A stretch of DNA of 48,696 nt. It comes from Bacteroidota bacterium (GTDB taxonomy: Bacteria; Bacteroidota; Bacteroidia; NS11-12g; UBA9320). The translations under genes and the position numbers were made by a program. The stretch is from positions 1-48,696 of the forward strand of contig JABWCE010000023.1 in the NCBI GenBank assembly GCA_013359235.1, given 5' to 3'. This document shows positions 1 to 6,703 of the stretch, one piece after another; positions within the stretch are counted from its first letter, which is position 1, and each line of letters begins with the position of its first letter. The notes under the pieces were generated by a model. It searched no databases, was not told the DNA's origin, and saw only the letters and a program-made list of their open reading frames with translations.

Positions 1-99
1 ACTTTTCTTTATAAAATGTGCAATAGTTTATCGCTTTTTTCTTCCAATACACATTGCCGCTTGAATATTTTAATTTTACTTTTGAGTTTTTAGACAAAC
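1..99. repeat. 3' part of cassette-type repeat, copy A
   Basis: These 99 bases recur at 18891-18998. The only difference is one 9-bp unit (tacttttga), present once here and twice there. The copy is cut by the window edge, so its 5' part is not visible. It ends 11 bases before the start codon of the small gene at 111, so the gene sits between two copies of the same repeat, as in a cassette array. Confidence 0.9.
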
Positions 100-110
100 A
101 TAATTTTATT

Positions 111-680
111 ATGAACAAAATTGAAAAACTTGTAAAGGACTACAGTTCCCAAAAACTAAAAGAAATTATTGGGCAGCAATCTTCTTCATTCAGCGAGACA
201 TTCATTGACTACGCTAAAGACGAGTTAATAAGACGAGGCGAAACATTTACTTTCAATGTAGAACTTGAGAAGGAGGTTGCAGCTATGACGGACACTGATT
301 TGAAAAATATTGTAGAGAAAAAATGGAACGACTTTCATTTGGAATATTTGGAAATAGCCCGGAAGGAATACTTAAAAAGAGGATTTAAAAACACAACAAC
401 TGACGAAGAGCAAGATGAAGATAAATGGGCTGATGAAAAAAGGTATCCTGCATTAAGAACAATTGCGGGAATTTATTATGCGTTTGCTTGGATTATTGGA
501 ATTGTTGCTGTAATCATCGTTTTCATCTCTTGGAGTAAGGGTGACGAAACTGGAAAACTTATGATTGCTATTCCAACATTGGTGGTTGGAGCACTTATTG
601 TTTTAGGATTATTAGCTACTTCAGAATCAATAAAAGTATTTATTGACATTGAGGAAAACACACGCAAGACAAATGAGTAA
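111..680 (+). CDS. Small two-helix membrane protein, cassette-borne
   Basis: A 189-aa protein that I cannot assign to a named family. I place the start at the ATG at 111; the open frame extends back to 54, but those residues are encoded by the repeat itself. Two tandem amphipathic motifs are visible, about residues 16-43 and 64-91, each ending in a pattern like A-K-x-E-L-x-R-R-G / A-R-K-E-Y-L-K-R-G. An acidic linker (98-110) follows, then two hydrophobic segments (about 117-140 and 151-170) and a short charged tail. The protein is probably an inner-membrane protein with a cytoplasmic helical domain. It lies alone between two copies of a long non-coding repeat and is transcribed like a cassette passenger. 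Function unknown. Confidence 0.7.
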   Translation: MNKIEKLVKDYSSQKLKEIIGQQSSSFSETFIDYAKDELIRRGETFTFNVELEKEVAAMTDTDLKNIVEKKWNDFHLEYLEIARKEYLKRGFKNTTTDEEQDEDKWADEKRYPALRTIAGIYYAFAWIIGIVAVIIVFISWSKGDETGKLMIAIPTLVVGALIVLGLLATSESIKVFIDIEENTRKTNE

Positions 681-719
681 CTTGACACGACACATCTTCG
701 GACAGACAGCACAGCAGCA

Positions 720-733
720 GCTAACAAGGTATT
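720..733. repeat. Left attachment core (attL)
   Basis: gctaacaaggtatt, identical to 18734-18747. It lies 40 bases after the stop of the cassette gene and about 60 bases before the left pair of gtacaaca arm-type repeats. Confidence 0.7.
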
Positions 734-794
734 ATCGTAAATAGCTATGGAATAGCCTATAAATAAAGGGTTTACAAGTGTTATACTTAAATTA

Positions 795-814
795 GTACAA
801 CATAAGTACAACAT
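795..814. repeat. Left integrase arm-type sites
   Basis: Two copies of gtacaacat (795-803 and 806-814), 11 bases apart. The same motif occurs twice at the right end (18604-18612 and 18616-18624, 12 bases apart), in the same orientation. A matched pair at both ends of an integrase-bounded element fits arm-type integrase binding sites. Binding is inferred. Confidence 0.55.
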
Positions 815-826
815 TTTACACCTACC

Positions 827-1318
827 CTATAACCTTGAAATGTATTTGAAAAGTCCTTGTTTTTTCTGCATTGCTCTAAGTTGTAAGGCTTGATATTTAG
901 GCAATTCAGCACAATAATAATCGCCTGTTGCTCTTGCATATCCATTGGCTACTATCGTTTCATTTAAGCAACTGCCATCAGGTAGAATAACATAGGCTAA
1001 ATGGCGTTTATAGTGGTCTAATTCGTTTCCTTTTTCAATTTGTAGTGTTACACTCGTTCCGACTGGTGCAACGCTTAAAACGAATTTATGTGCTTCTTGA
1101 CCTAAGCCCAAAAGAAGTTGTGCAGGTGTATGTAGTTTCTTTTCATCTTCTACCATTTTTCTATTATACTTATTCTCTGGGCAGTCTATCCCATAAAGTC
1201 GTATTTCTTTTTCATCTTTATTAAAGATTGAACTAACTTTTATACTGTCTCCGTCTATCACTTCTGTAATAATAAAATGAGTTTCTACCTGTATCGGTGC
1301 TTTTGCGTTGTTTTGCAT
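827..1318 (-). CDS. Thermonuclease family (SNase-like) protein
   Basis: A 163-aa staphylococcal-nuclease fold protein, predicted to be a Ca2+-dependent nuclease cutting DNA or RNA. The family signature is complete: VIDGDS (residues 20-25), then R40, D45 and E48 in R-L-Y-G-I-D-C-P-E with the same spacing as R35/D40/E43 of the S. aureus enzyme, and R105 in the K-R-H-L-A-Y segment matching R87. LNETIVANGYA follows as usual. I see no signal peptide, so it probably acts inside the cell. It is the left-most gene of the element and divergent from the gene at 1414. A -7-like box in the intergenic region (TAACTTTG, 1351-1358, minus strand) could drive it. Confidence 0.88.
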   Translation of the reverse strand: MQNNAKAPIQVETHFIITEVIDGDSIKVSSIFNKDEKEIRLYGIDCPENKYNRKMVEDEKKLHTPAQLLLGLGQEAHKFVLSVAPVGTSVTLQIEKGNELDHYKRHLAYVILPDGSCLNETIVANGYARATGDYYCAELPKYQALQLRAMQKKQGLFKYISRL

Positions 1319-1350
1319 TGATTATCAACTATTTATGTATTAAATATTTG

Positions 1351-1380
1351 CAAAGTTAGAGTTATTTTTGTATCGTAATA
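1351..1380. promoter_or_regulatory. Divergent promoter pair
   Basis: Two Bacteroidota -7 elements (TAnnTTTG) lie in the 95-base gap between the divergent genes: TAACTTTG on the minus strand (1351-1358) facing the thermonuclease, and TATTTTTG on the plus strand (1373-1380) facing the gene at 1414. I see no clear -33 element for either. Confidence 0.45.
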
Positions 1381-1413
1381 ATTTAATGTTTAACGCTTAA
1401 AAAATTTAATAAA

Positions 1414-2217
1414 ATGGCAAAACAAACAGGTCTATTAAGATACTCTGGCTCAATGGGTGGGGTAAGACATTTCAAAATCAAAGGACTGCAAGGCGACTTT
1501 GCAGGACTTGTAGGTGGTCCTACAGCAGAACAAATTTACAATGACAGTGCATTTGAGAGAACTCGTGAAAATATGAGTGAGTTCGGTGGGTGTGCATCAG
1601 CTGGTAAAGCTGTTCGTGTAGGGTTGTCGCAAATCATTAAGCAAATGAGTGATAGTCGTTTGACTGGTCGCTTAACTGCAATAATGAAGCAAATCAATTT
1701 AGAAGATACTGCAAACCCAAGAGGTCAAAGAAGTATTGAAATTTCAGCTTATCAAAATTTGATTGCTGGTATTAATTTCAATATCAATGTGAGCTTGTCA
1801 GGTATTTTCAATGCACCTTACACACTTACCAATAATACGGCAAGAGATAGTGCAACTTTTACAGTACCTGCATTTAATCCTGCAAGTTTGGTAAATGCTC
1901 CTGCCGGTGCTACACACTTCAGATTGGTAAATGCAATTGTGGGTATTTCTGACTGGGTTTATAATCCTGCCACAAGCAGTTATGAACCAACTGATCCAAC
2001 ACTAAATTCATTAAGTGATATTAGCTACTCTGCTTATTTGCCATTGAATGCTACTACTCCTGCAACAACTGTAACTACAAATTTACCTGGTACTCCTACA
2101 ATGACTGCAACAGTTAGCGTATTGAATTGTATCGGTATTGAGTTTTACCAACAAGTAGGTGGTAATTATTACCTATTTGCTCAAGGTAATGCACTTCGTT
2201 GCGATACTGTATTTTAA
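1414..2217 (+). CDS. Conserved Bacteroidota mobile-element protein, function unknown
   Basis: A 267-aa protein. The N-terminus (MAKQTGLLRYSGSMGGV, then GLVGGPTAEQIYNDSAFERTRENMSEFG) resembles a hypothetical family I recall from Bacteroidota genomes, with the layout M-A-K-Q-x-G-hh-x-h-x-G-(S/T)-h-G-G and then D-x-A-F-x-R-T-R-E-N-x-x-E-F-G-x-x-A-x-A-G-K. The C-terminal half is rich in T, N, A and P and looks like beta-rich repeats. There is no signal peptide or membrane segment. A strong intrinsic terminator lies 24 bases after the stop, so it is a single-gene transcript. It could be a structural, virion-like or surface protein; that is a guess from composition only. Confidence 0.75.
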   Translation: MAKQTGLLRYSGSMGGVRHFKIKGLQGDFAGLVGGPTAEQIYNDSAFERTRENMSEFGGCASAGKAVRVGLSQIIKQMSDSRLTGRLTAIMKQINLEDTANPRGQRSIEISAYQNLIAGINFNINVSLSGIFNAPYTLTNNTARDSATFTVPAFNPASLVNAPAGATHFRLVNAIVGISDWVYNPATSSYEPTDPTLNSLSDISYSAYLPLNATTPATTVTTNLPGTPTMTATVSVLNCIGIEFYQQVGGNYYLFAQGNALRCDTVF

Positions 2218-2240
2218 CATCTTTCTACTGCTTCAAAAAG

Positions 2241-2266
2241 CCCTGCCCTTGTTGGTGGGGTTTTTT
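2241..2266 (+). terminator. Rho-independent terminator
   Basis: A 7-bp GC-rich stem (2241-2247 with 2254-2260, including G-T pairs), a 6-base loop and a run of six T. It ends transcription of the gene at 1414. Confidence 0.85.
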
Positions 2267-2895
2267 GTTTTATGGCCGTGCCATAGCTAAAAAAATATTC
2301 GCCTTGTTATGCCTTGCATCCTATTTCTCAAATTTGTGTAGGGGGGTTAAATATATAGGGCTTATGTGTGCTTTATATTGCTTTCAAATAGCAATTAAAT
2401 CAAATTTAATATCGTGGTCTAAGTAGTCTAAATAGTCTAAGTAGTATAGTTAGTTTAAGTATAGGTTTGTGTTGGACTTGGGTCATAGTCTAATTGTAGT
2501 AAAGCCATTAAATAGTTAGACTGATTAGACTTGTTGGACTTTGTCAAGTCGTTAAGCTGTGGGGATAGGGTCGGTATGCTTTCCTTTTGGGTGCTTCGGT
2601 CTGTTTGGATTGTTTCAAAGTATCGCCAATGCCCTAAAAGGGCAAAGACGAAACGAAACGCTGACCTGAGGCATAAACCCAAAGAGAGCAACCACAAGCC
2701 AAATGATAAACACGGCAACCAAGAGAAGGCGACCAAGAGAAAAAACGCCTACGAACCCTACGCTGGTGGGCAAAAGGCGAAACGGCTACTAAAGAGCCTG
2801 AATGACAAGAGCCACAACGGCAAACTGCTGAACTGGTGGCTGACTGTGAAATGTGCTGAACTGACATAATAAAAAAAATTTAATATGCTTTTCAT
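2267..2895. other. Non-coding region with 9-bp repeats
   Basis: No gene is supported here. It holds a small inverted repeat (tatggc/gccata, 2271-2285), the 9-bp repeat array at 2416-2460, reversed copies of the same motif (ttagact, about 2515-2526) and a 6-bp perfect hairpin tgccct-aaa-agggca (2631-2645). Open frames at 2531-2869 (plus) and on the minus strand overlap heavily, are low complexity and lack a recognisable start region, so I do not call them. Confidence 0.6.
2416..2460 (+). repeat. 9-bp tandem repeat array 1 (AGTCTAAGT type)
   Basis: Five abutting 9-bp units: ggtctaagt, agtctaaat, agtctaagt, agtatagtt, agtttaagt. Related arrays lie at 13361-13378 and, on the minus strand, 17257-17290. 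Units 3-4 match the minus-strand copy at 17257-17274 except for one base over 18. The spacing and repetition suggest binding sites for a protein encoded by the element (operator or iteron). Confidence 0.75.
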
Positions 2896-3052
2896 AGCAA
2901 GGGTGATAAAAAAACCAAAAGGAAACGGAATAAGTCCCGAAGGGTGCAAAAAAATAGGTGCAAATTTGGCTTTGCCTTGCAACTATTTTTTTTGCATTAT
3001 GCCGTAGTCTTTTGGTTTTTTTTGGTTGGCTTTGTGCGTTGCCACCCTTGCT
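2896..3052. repeat. Large structured hairpin H1
   Basis: Nested inverted repeats: outer stem 2896-2905/3043-3052 (10 bp perfect), middle stem 2908-2921/3009-3022 (14 bp, aaaaaaaccaaaag and complement), cggaataa/ttatgccg (2926-2933/2997-3004, one mismatch), and an inner stem 2945-2963/2977-2996. The middle parts are shared with H2 (3627-3798); the outer and inner stems differ in sequence but are paired in both. This points to a conserved structure, RNA or folded single-stranded DNA. Confidence 0.75.
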
Positions 3053-3107
3053 ACTTTTGCATATTTATATTTTTTTTATGGCAGGGTTCAGCATCATCAG
3101 TCCACCT

Positions 3108-3545
3108 TTAGCGTTTGCTGTGGAAATGCCTATATATTAAGGCTCTTTTGACATCGTTTAGCAATGCCATTTGTTCGTAAATCTGTTTTTGCTTACGTTC
3201 TATTAGTTTGAACTTGTGTACATCTTCTATAAAATCTTGTGGCTTTATGCTTACTCGGTTTGCTTGTTCTTTTACTATTTGCTTAAAATCGGAAATTCTT
3301 ATAAATGGAATAACTGACCCTGTATGATATGGGTAAAAGTGCTTTATTTTCCATAAGCCAAAAAGTAAGGTAGTGTAAAAGTCTTTTTCCTCTTGATTTT
3401 TACAAGCTACTACAAAGGAATTAGGGCAAGGCTTTTCAAGTGGTTTACCACTATTTAAGCCCTTGCATAAAACGAATACATCAAATTCATTGATTTGATT
3501 TTTAGGATTGAAAGTGTAAATTTTTACTAACTGCATAAGAAACAT
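3108..3545 (-). CDS. DUF6943-like small protein
   Basis: About 145 aa from the ATG at 3545, or 142 from 3536. The frame stays open upstream to 3716, but those residues (F-rich, no plausible protein) are encoded by hairpin H2 and are probably not translated. Conserved-looking segments are IYTFNPKNQ, KGLNSGKPLEKPCPNSFVV, F-Y-x-x-x-x-x-L-W and GSVIPFIRISDFKQ. They match my memory of the DUF6943 family of Bacteroidota mobile elements; the family name is from recall, not a search. The C-terminus is helical and charged (KLIERKQKQIYEQMALL). The gene is bracketed by the two related hairpins H1 (downstream) and H2 (upstream). Function unknown. Confidence 0.6.
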   Translation of the reverse strand: MFLMQLVKIYTFNPKNQINEFDVFVLCKGLNSGKPLEKPCPNSFVVACKNQEEKDFYTTLLFGLWKIKHFYPYHTGSVIPFIRISDFKQIVKEQANRVSIKPQDFIEDVHKFKLIERKQKQIYEQMALLNDVKRALIYRHFHSKR

Positions 3546-3626
3546 TGCTTTAATTGTTACCTGCTTTGTTCCTTGCTGTGGCGAAAACCAACAAATATTT
3601 TTACAAAGAAAAAAACAGAAAAAAAA

Positions 3627-3798
3627 GAAAGCATTCAAAGAGGTGGCGAAGGAAAAAAACCAAAAGGAAACGGAATAAGTGCCGAAGGCTGAAAGCCAAA
3701 TACCAATAAAAAACAATAGATTATTTGGCTTTCATTATGCCGTAGTCTTTTGGTTTTTTTGTAGCGTTGGCTTGTGTGAGCCACCTAACTTTGCTTTC
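3627..3798. repeat. Large structured hairpin H2 (relative of H1)
   Basis: Outer stem gaaagca + aggtgg (3627-3646) with ccacct + tgctttc (3781-3798). Middle stem 3653-3666/3747-3760 is identical to that of H1, followed by cggaataa/ttatgccg (3671-3678/3735-3742, one mismatch). The inner stem 3691-3702/3722-3733 is 12 bp perfect and unrelated to the H1 inner stem. It lies in the presumed 5' leader of the DUF6943-like gene. Confidence 0.75.
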
Positions 3799-3919
3799 CT
3801 TTTTATTCCTGTTGTTTTTTTTCTTTGGAAACTAATTTTTACTTAAAAAACCTTTTCAATATTCTATTTAATCAAAATGAAAATCCATTAATGAAGCGTT
3901 GGATTGGGGGTAATATGAC

Positions 3920-4144
3920 GTAGAAAAAATAAAGCATACCTACAGTAGTGGCGTTGGTTGAAAGCAAGTGTATGAGGTACGAAATACTCTTGCTGTGGGG
4001 TGCTAAAAATAATGTGTGAAATTTATGTAGTGCAATGAAGTGAAGGCAAATTTGCGATAGCCTGCCGAAACGAAATGAAATGCAATAAATGAACACTTTA
4101 TTTAGCACATTGGCATCAATAGAAAATGCTTTATTTTTTACTAC
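3920..4144. repeat. Branched inverted-repeat structure H3
   Basis: An 18-bp outer arm at 3920-3937 pairs with 4126-4144 (one bulged base). Inside are further paired segments: gcaag/cttgc around 3964-3993, tgctaaaaataatgtgt with acactttatttagca (4001-4017/4093-4107), and the palindrome gcaaatttgc near 4046. The motif gcgttgg occurs just 5' of the stem (3897) and inside it (about 3951). No coding frame is convincing here. Confidence 0.65.
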
Positions 4145-4180
4145 ACGTTTGAAAGGGTGGTTGGGGTGTGTGGCATAGGG

Positions 4181-4269
4181 GGGTGAAGCGTTGGCAAAAA
4201 ATACGGCTTCACCCTTGCATTAAAAAGAACCTTTGAAAAATAACTACTACCCTTTTTAATGCAAGGGTG
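4181..4269. repeat. Alternative hairpins H4
   Basis: Perfect 18-bp inverted repeat 4210-4227/4252-4269 with a 24-base loop. A second perfect 9-bp stem, gggtgaagc/gcttcaccc (4181-4189/4206-4214), has gttggc in its loop and shares bases 4210-4214 with the first, so the two cannot form fully at the same time. This is an attenuator-like arrangement, though no gene follows it closely. Confidence 0.65.
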
Positions 4270-4280
4270 CTAAGGTATTG

Positions 4281-4380
4281 GCTATTTAACATAATGTTCT
4301 TATAGGACATTTTTTGCGTTGGCATAGTCGCCTATTAGCGTTGGTAAAATGTACTATAAGGCAACATTATGTTATTTAGC
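4281..4380. repeat. Hairpin H5 with twin GCGTTGG loop motif
   Basis: Stem 4287-4298/4363-4374 (12 bp perfect), extended by cttata/tataag (4299-4304/4355-4360) and acatttt/aaaatgt (4307-4313/4346-4352). The 32-base loop holds gcgttgg twice (4316-4322 and 4338-4344) around a small ggc/gcc turn. Confidence 0.7.
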
Positions 4381-4386
4381 TTCAGG

Positions 4387-4555
4387 CAGTTTTTATACTG
4401 GCATAAGCGAAGTGGTGGTGGTGGTTGGAACGAAGCGTTTTTTTGTTGCTATGCTGTGTGCTGGCTTGGCTCTTTGGCTGTGGAATGAAATGGAATAGGC
4501 AATGTGCCAAGTGCTTTGGTAGCATAGCCACAAAAAATATGACAGTTAAAAACTG
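4387..4555. repeat. Hairpin H6
   Basis: Outer imperfect stem 4387-4400/4543-4555 and a 17-bp inner stem 4439-4455/4521-4537 with one mismatch. A G-rich tract with repeated gtggtg lies between the two 5' arms (4411-4425), and cttggc/gccaag pairs further inside. Confidence 0.6.
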
Positions 4556-4571
4556 ACTGCAATACCTTAGA

Positions 4572-4608
4572 GGGCTTTGTGTGTTGGCTCTGTGTGTTGG
4601 CAAAGCCC
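4572..4608. repeat. Hairpin H7 with duplicated loop motif
   Basis: A 7-bp perfect stem gggcttt/aaagccc (4572-4578/4602-4608). Its 23-base loop is two exact copies of gtgtgttggc separated by tct. It lies about 40 bases past the Argonaute stop codon, read on the minus strand. No T-run follows on either strand, so it is not a standard terminator. Confidence 0.65.
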
Positions 4609-4648
4609 AAAGCCGTATTTTTTTGTGGGTTGGCTTGGGGGGTGTATT

Positions 4649-6691
4649 TTATAGAAACCACAAATTATCTAAGCCAAAAGGTGGTACATCCATATTCTCA
4701 AAGAAAGGTACTTTTTGGGCTACCATTTCAGGGTAAAGGATTGTTACTGGTATTCCGTTTTGCCTTACACTTTTCCAATACATTCTGCTGAATTGATATA
4801 CTTGGTCTATGAGTTCTTTTATTGTTTCGGTGTTGTCTATTATGCCTTCTTTGTTGGCACTAAATTTTAATTTGATTGGAAAGGGCAAACCGTCTGTTGC
4901 TCTTGGTTCTTTTTTAGGATAACGAGTATTATTGCATAGCAAATATTCATCATCGCCAATACTTAAATATGTACCACTTAATGGCATTAGTTTGTTGTAC
5001 GCTGTATCAAATATTACAAGGTCTTTACTTTCCGTTTTATTGATAGTGATAATGATTACAGGTATATCATCTTCTATTTTTTTTATTTCATCCTCTATTG
5101 GTTTGAGTTCTGCATAGGACATTGATTTGTAGAAGTGAATAATAAGTCTTTCTGCTTTTTCGTTTTTGGCTTTGAAAGTTCGTATTGCTTTAGCAATAGA
5201 ACCGCCCAAAAGGTCGGGTTGATTTGCTGGCAAACATTCAAAACCTTTGAAGTGTCCATCATTTGAAAAACAAAAGGCACTACCAATAAAACGCTGTCCT
5301 ATTTCTTGATTTTTGAATGCTCCTACACCTACTATTAGTTCTTTGTCAGGGTCTCTTTTTAAACGCCACGGCACACCACCTAATTTAGCAATTGTGGCTA
5401 CCGATATAGGTGGAAAGAAAAAGTTGAAATTGTATTGGTAGAATTTGTTACTATCCATAGCTTGGGAAGTAACTCTATGCCTTAGTAATTCTTGTTTTAC
5501 TAAATAGTATTGTAGCTTGTGTATTGGGTCTTTTTCATCACTGCCAAATGGCGTAATGTAAAAGGCAATGTAACGACTATCTTCATCTAATTTGGCATCA
5601 AAAAAATGGTCTCTTACTTCATCTATAATCGTATCTAAGGAATTAAATACAATATTGTTTGCTGTATCTTCTGAAAATAAAAGTCTAGCATAAGTAGTTA
5701 TCCCTTTAAAGCCCTTTTTCTCTCCTTGTAGCCATTGTTTAAGTAGCTTGTATTTTGGTTCATCGTCTTTGTGATAAATGAAAATGAATTTTATGTGCTT
5801 ACTGGTAGGCAGGGTACAAGGACCATATTCCTTTACACCCTCGTAAGGGTCTTCCCACGGCTTGTCTCCTCCAAAAATTAAGGTGTTCATTTCATCGGAA
5901 GTGTGTTTTTCTTCTCCTTCTTGTACTGAAATATAACTTTTAGAAGTAATAGGAATAACAGCCTTAAATTCGTCTGTATTTAGAAATTTAGTAAATAAGC
6001 CCTTAATATTTTTTAAATAAGTGTTGTATTTGTCATCGTCTTTGTTGGGTTTAAATTCTACGCCTAAAGGTGCATATAATTCATAACGCATTTTAGGATA
6101 TACATTTTCTAATTTATAGTATGCTTCATCAGGTAAGCTGTCGTATTTGTATAAACTGCCTTCATATACCACCCAATTGTATAGCTTGGTATCGCAACCT
6201 ATTTCGGTTACACTCTTTTTGGCTATTTTAGAAATGCCTTCATACGATATTACTAACTCTGGTGTTTGGGTAATTTTTGCAATTTGAACTTTGATTGTAA
6301 AAACAGAATAGCCGGTATAATTTTCATTATCAGATTTAGTGTGTGTAATCCATATTTCGTTATCGTGTATGAAGTTTGACTTTATTAAATCTACTTTGTC
6401 TTTAAAGTAATTGTAAATAAGATAGTTGTAATAGTGTTTTGCAATGCCTGGACTAATCTCAAAATCTATTTCAGTATTTAAGATTGGGTCTGCATCTTCT
6501 TGAAAATTAGTGTATAGTTTATACAGTTTTGCTCTCCTTTCAACAGGATATTTATTTAATAAATGTTCTGGTATTTCTTCTTTCTTAATAGGATAGTAAC
6601 CCTCTTTCTTTTCGGCTATGAAATGAAAAGATTTTTTAGTAACTGGGTGACTAAATTGTAAAACATTTAATATTAATTTCTGACTGCTCAC
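4649..6691 (-). CDS. Catalytically inactive prokaryotic Argonaute (pAgo)
   Basis: A 680-aa pAgo, expected to bind a nucleic-acid guide and a complementary target. Domains: N-terminal region about 1-285, then a MID domain starting near GPC (290-292) with the 5'-phosphate pocket pattern Y-Y-L-V-K-Q (395-400) and S-Q (409-410), then KLGGVPW (436-442) and PIWI to the C-terminus, which ends in the usual hydrophobic L-W-F-L. Slicer residues look absent: the first Asp position in I-V-G-V-x-A is Gly457, and the segment usually reading H-R-D-G is H519-F-Y-K. Start is GTG at 6691, 12 bases after the GIY-YIG stop; no in-frame ATG lies between. It is last in a six-gene operon. Length and inactivity suggest a long-B type, which in known cases works with a separate effector. 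Class is inferred. Confidence 0.87.
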   Translation of the reverse strand: MSSQKLILNVLQFSHPVTKKSFHFIAEKKEGYYPIKKEEIPEHLLNKYPVERRAKLYKLYTNFQEDADPILNTEIDFEISPGIAKHYYNYLIYNYFKDKVDLIKSNFIHDNEIWITHTKSDNENYTGYSVFTIKVQIAKITQTPELVISYEGISKIAKKSVTEIGCDTKLYNWVVYEGSLYKYDSLPDEAYYKLENVYPKMRYELYAPLGVEFKPNKDDDKYNTYLKNIKGLFTKFLNTDEFKAVIPITSKSYISVQEGEEKHTSDEMNTLIFGGDKPWEDPYEGVKEYGPCTLPTSKHIKFIFIYHKDDEPKYKLLKQWLQGEKKGFKGITTYARLLFSEDTANNIVFNSLDTIIDEVRDHFFDAKLDEDSRYIAFYITPFGSDEKDPIHKLQYYLVKQELLRHRVTSQAMDSNKFYQYNFNFFFPPISVATIAKLGGVPWRLKRDPDKELIVGVGAFKNQEIGQRFIGSAFCFSNDGHFKGFECLPANQPDLLGGSIAKAIRTFKAKNEKAERLIIHFYKSMSYAELKPIEDEIKKIEDDIPVIIITINKTESKDLVIFDTAYNKLMPLSGTYLSIGDDEYLLCNNTRYPKKEPRATDGLPFPIKLKFSANKEGIIDNTETIKELIDQVYQFSRMYWKSVRQNGIPVTILYPEMVAQKVPFFENMDVPPFGLDNLWFL

Positions 6692-6703
6692 TATGCTTTC
6701 ATT

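Noticed and set aside
2531-2869. Open frame of 112 aa on the plus strand (and overlapping frames on the minus strand)
   Set aside because: Lysine/asparagine-rich low complexity, no start-site features, and competing frames on both strands over the same GC-richer stretch.
3546-3716. N-terminal extension of the DUF6943-like frame
   Set aside because: The residues are encoded by hairpin H2 and are a run of F, W and S unlike any protein N-terminus; the conserved part begins after 3545.
2896-4608. Retron or diversity-generating retroelement
   Set aside because: No reverse transcriptase gene is present anywhere in the element, and no template/variable repeat pair was seen.
2896-4608. CRISPR array
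   Set aside because: The hairpins differ in sequence and spacing; there are no regular identical repeats with unique spacers and no cas genes.
3872-4661. Several 60-80 aa frames among the hairpins
   Set aside because: They are by-products of inverted repeats and G-rich tracts, with no family resemblance and no start signals.
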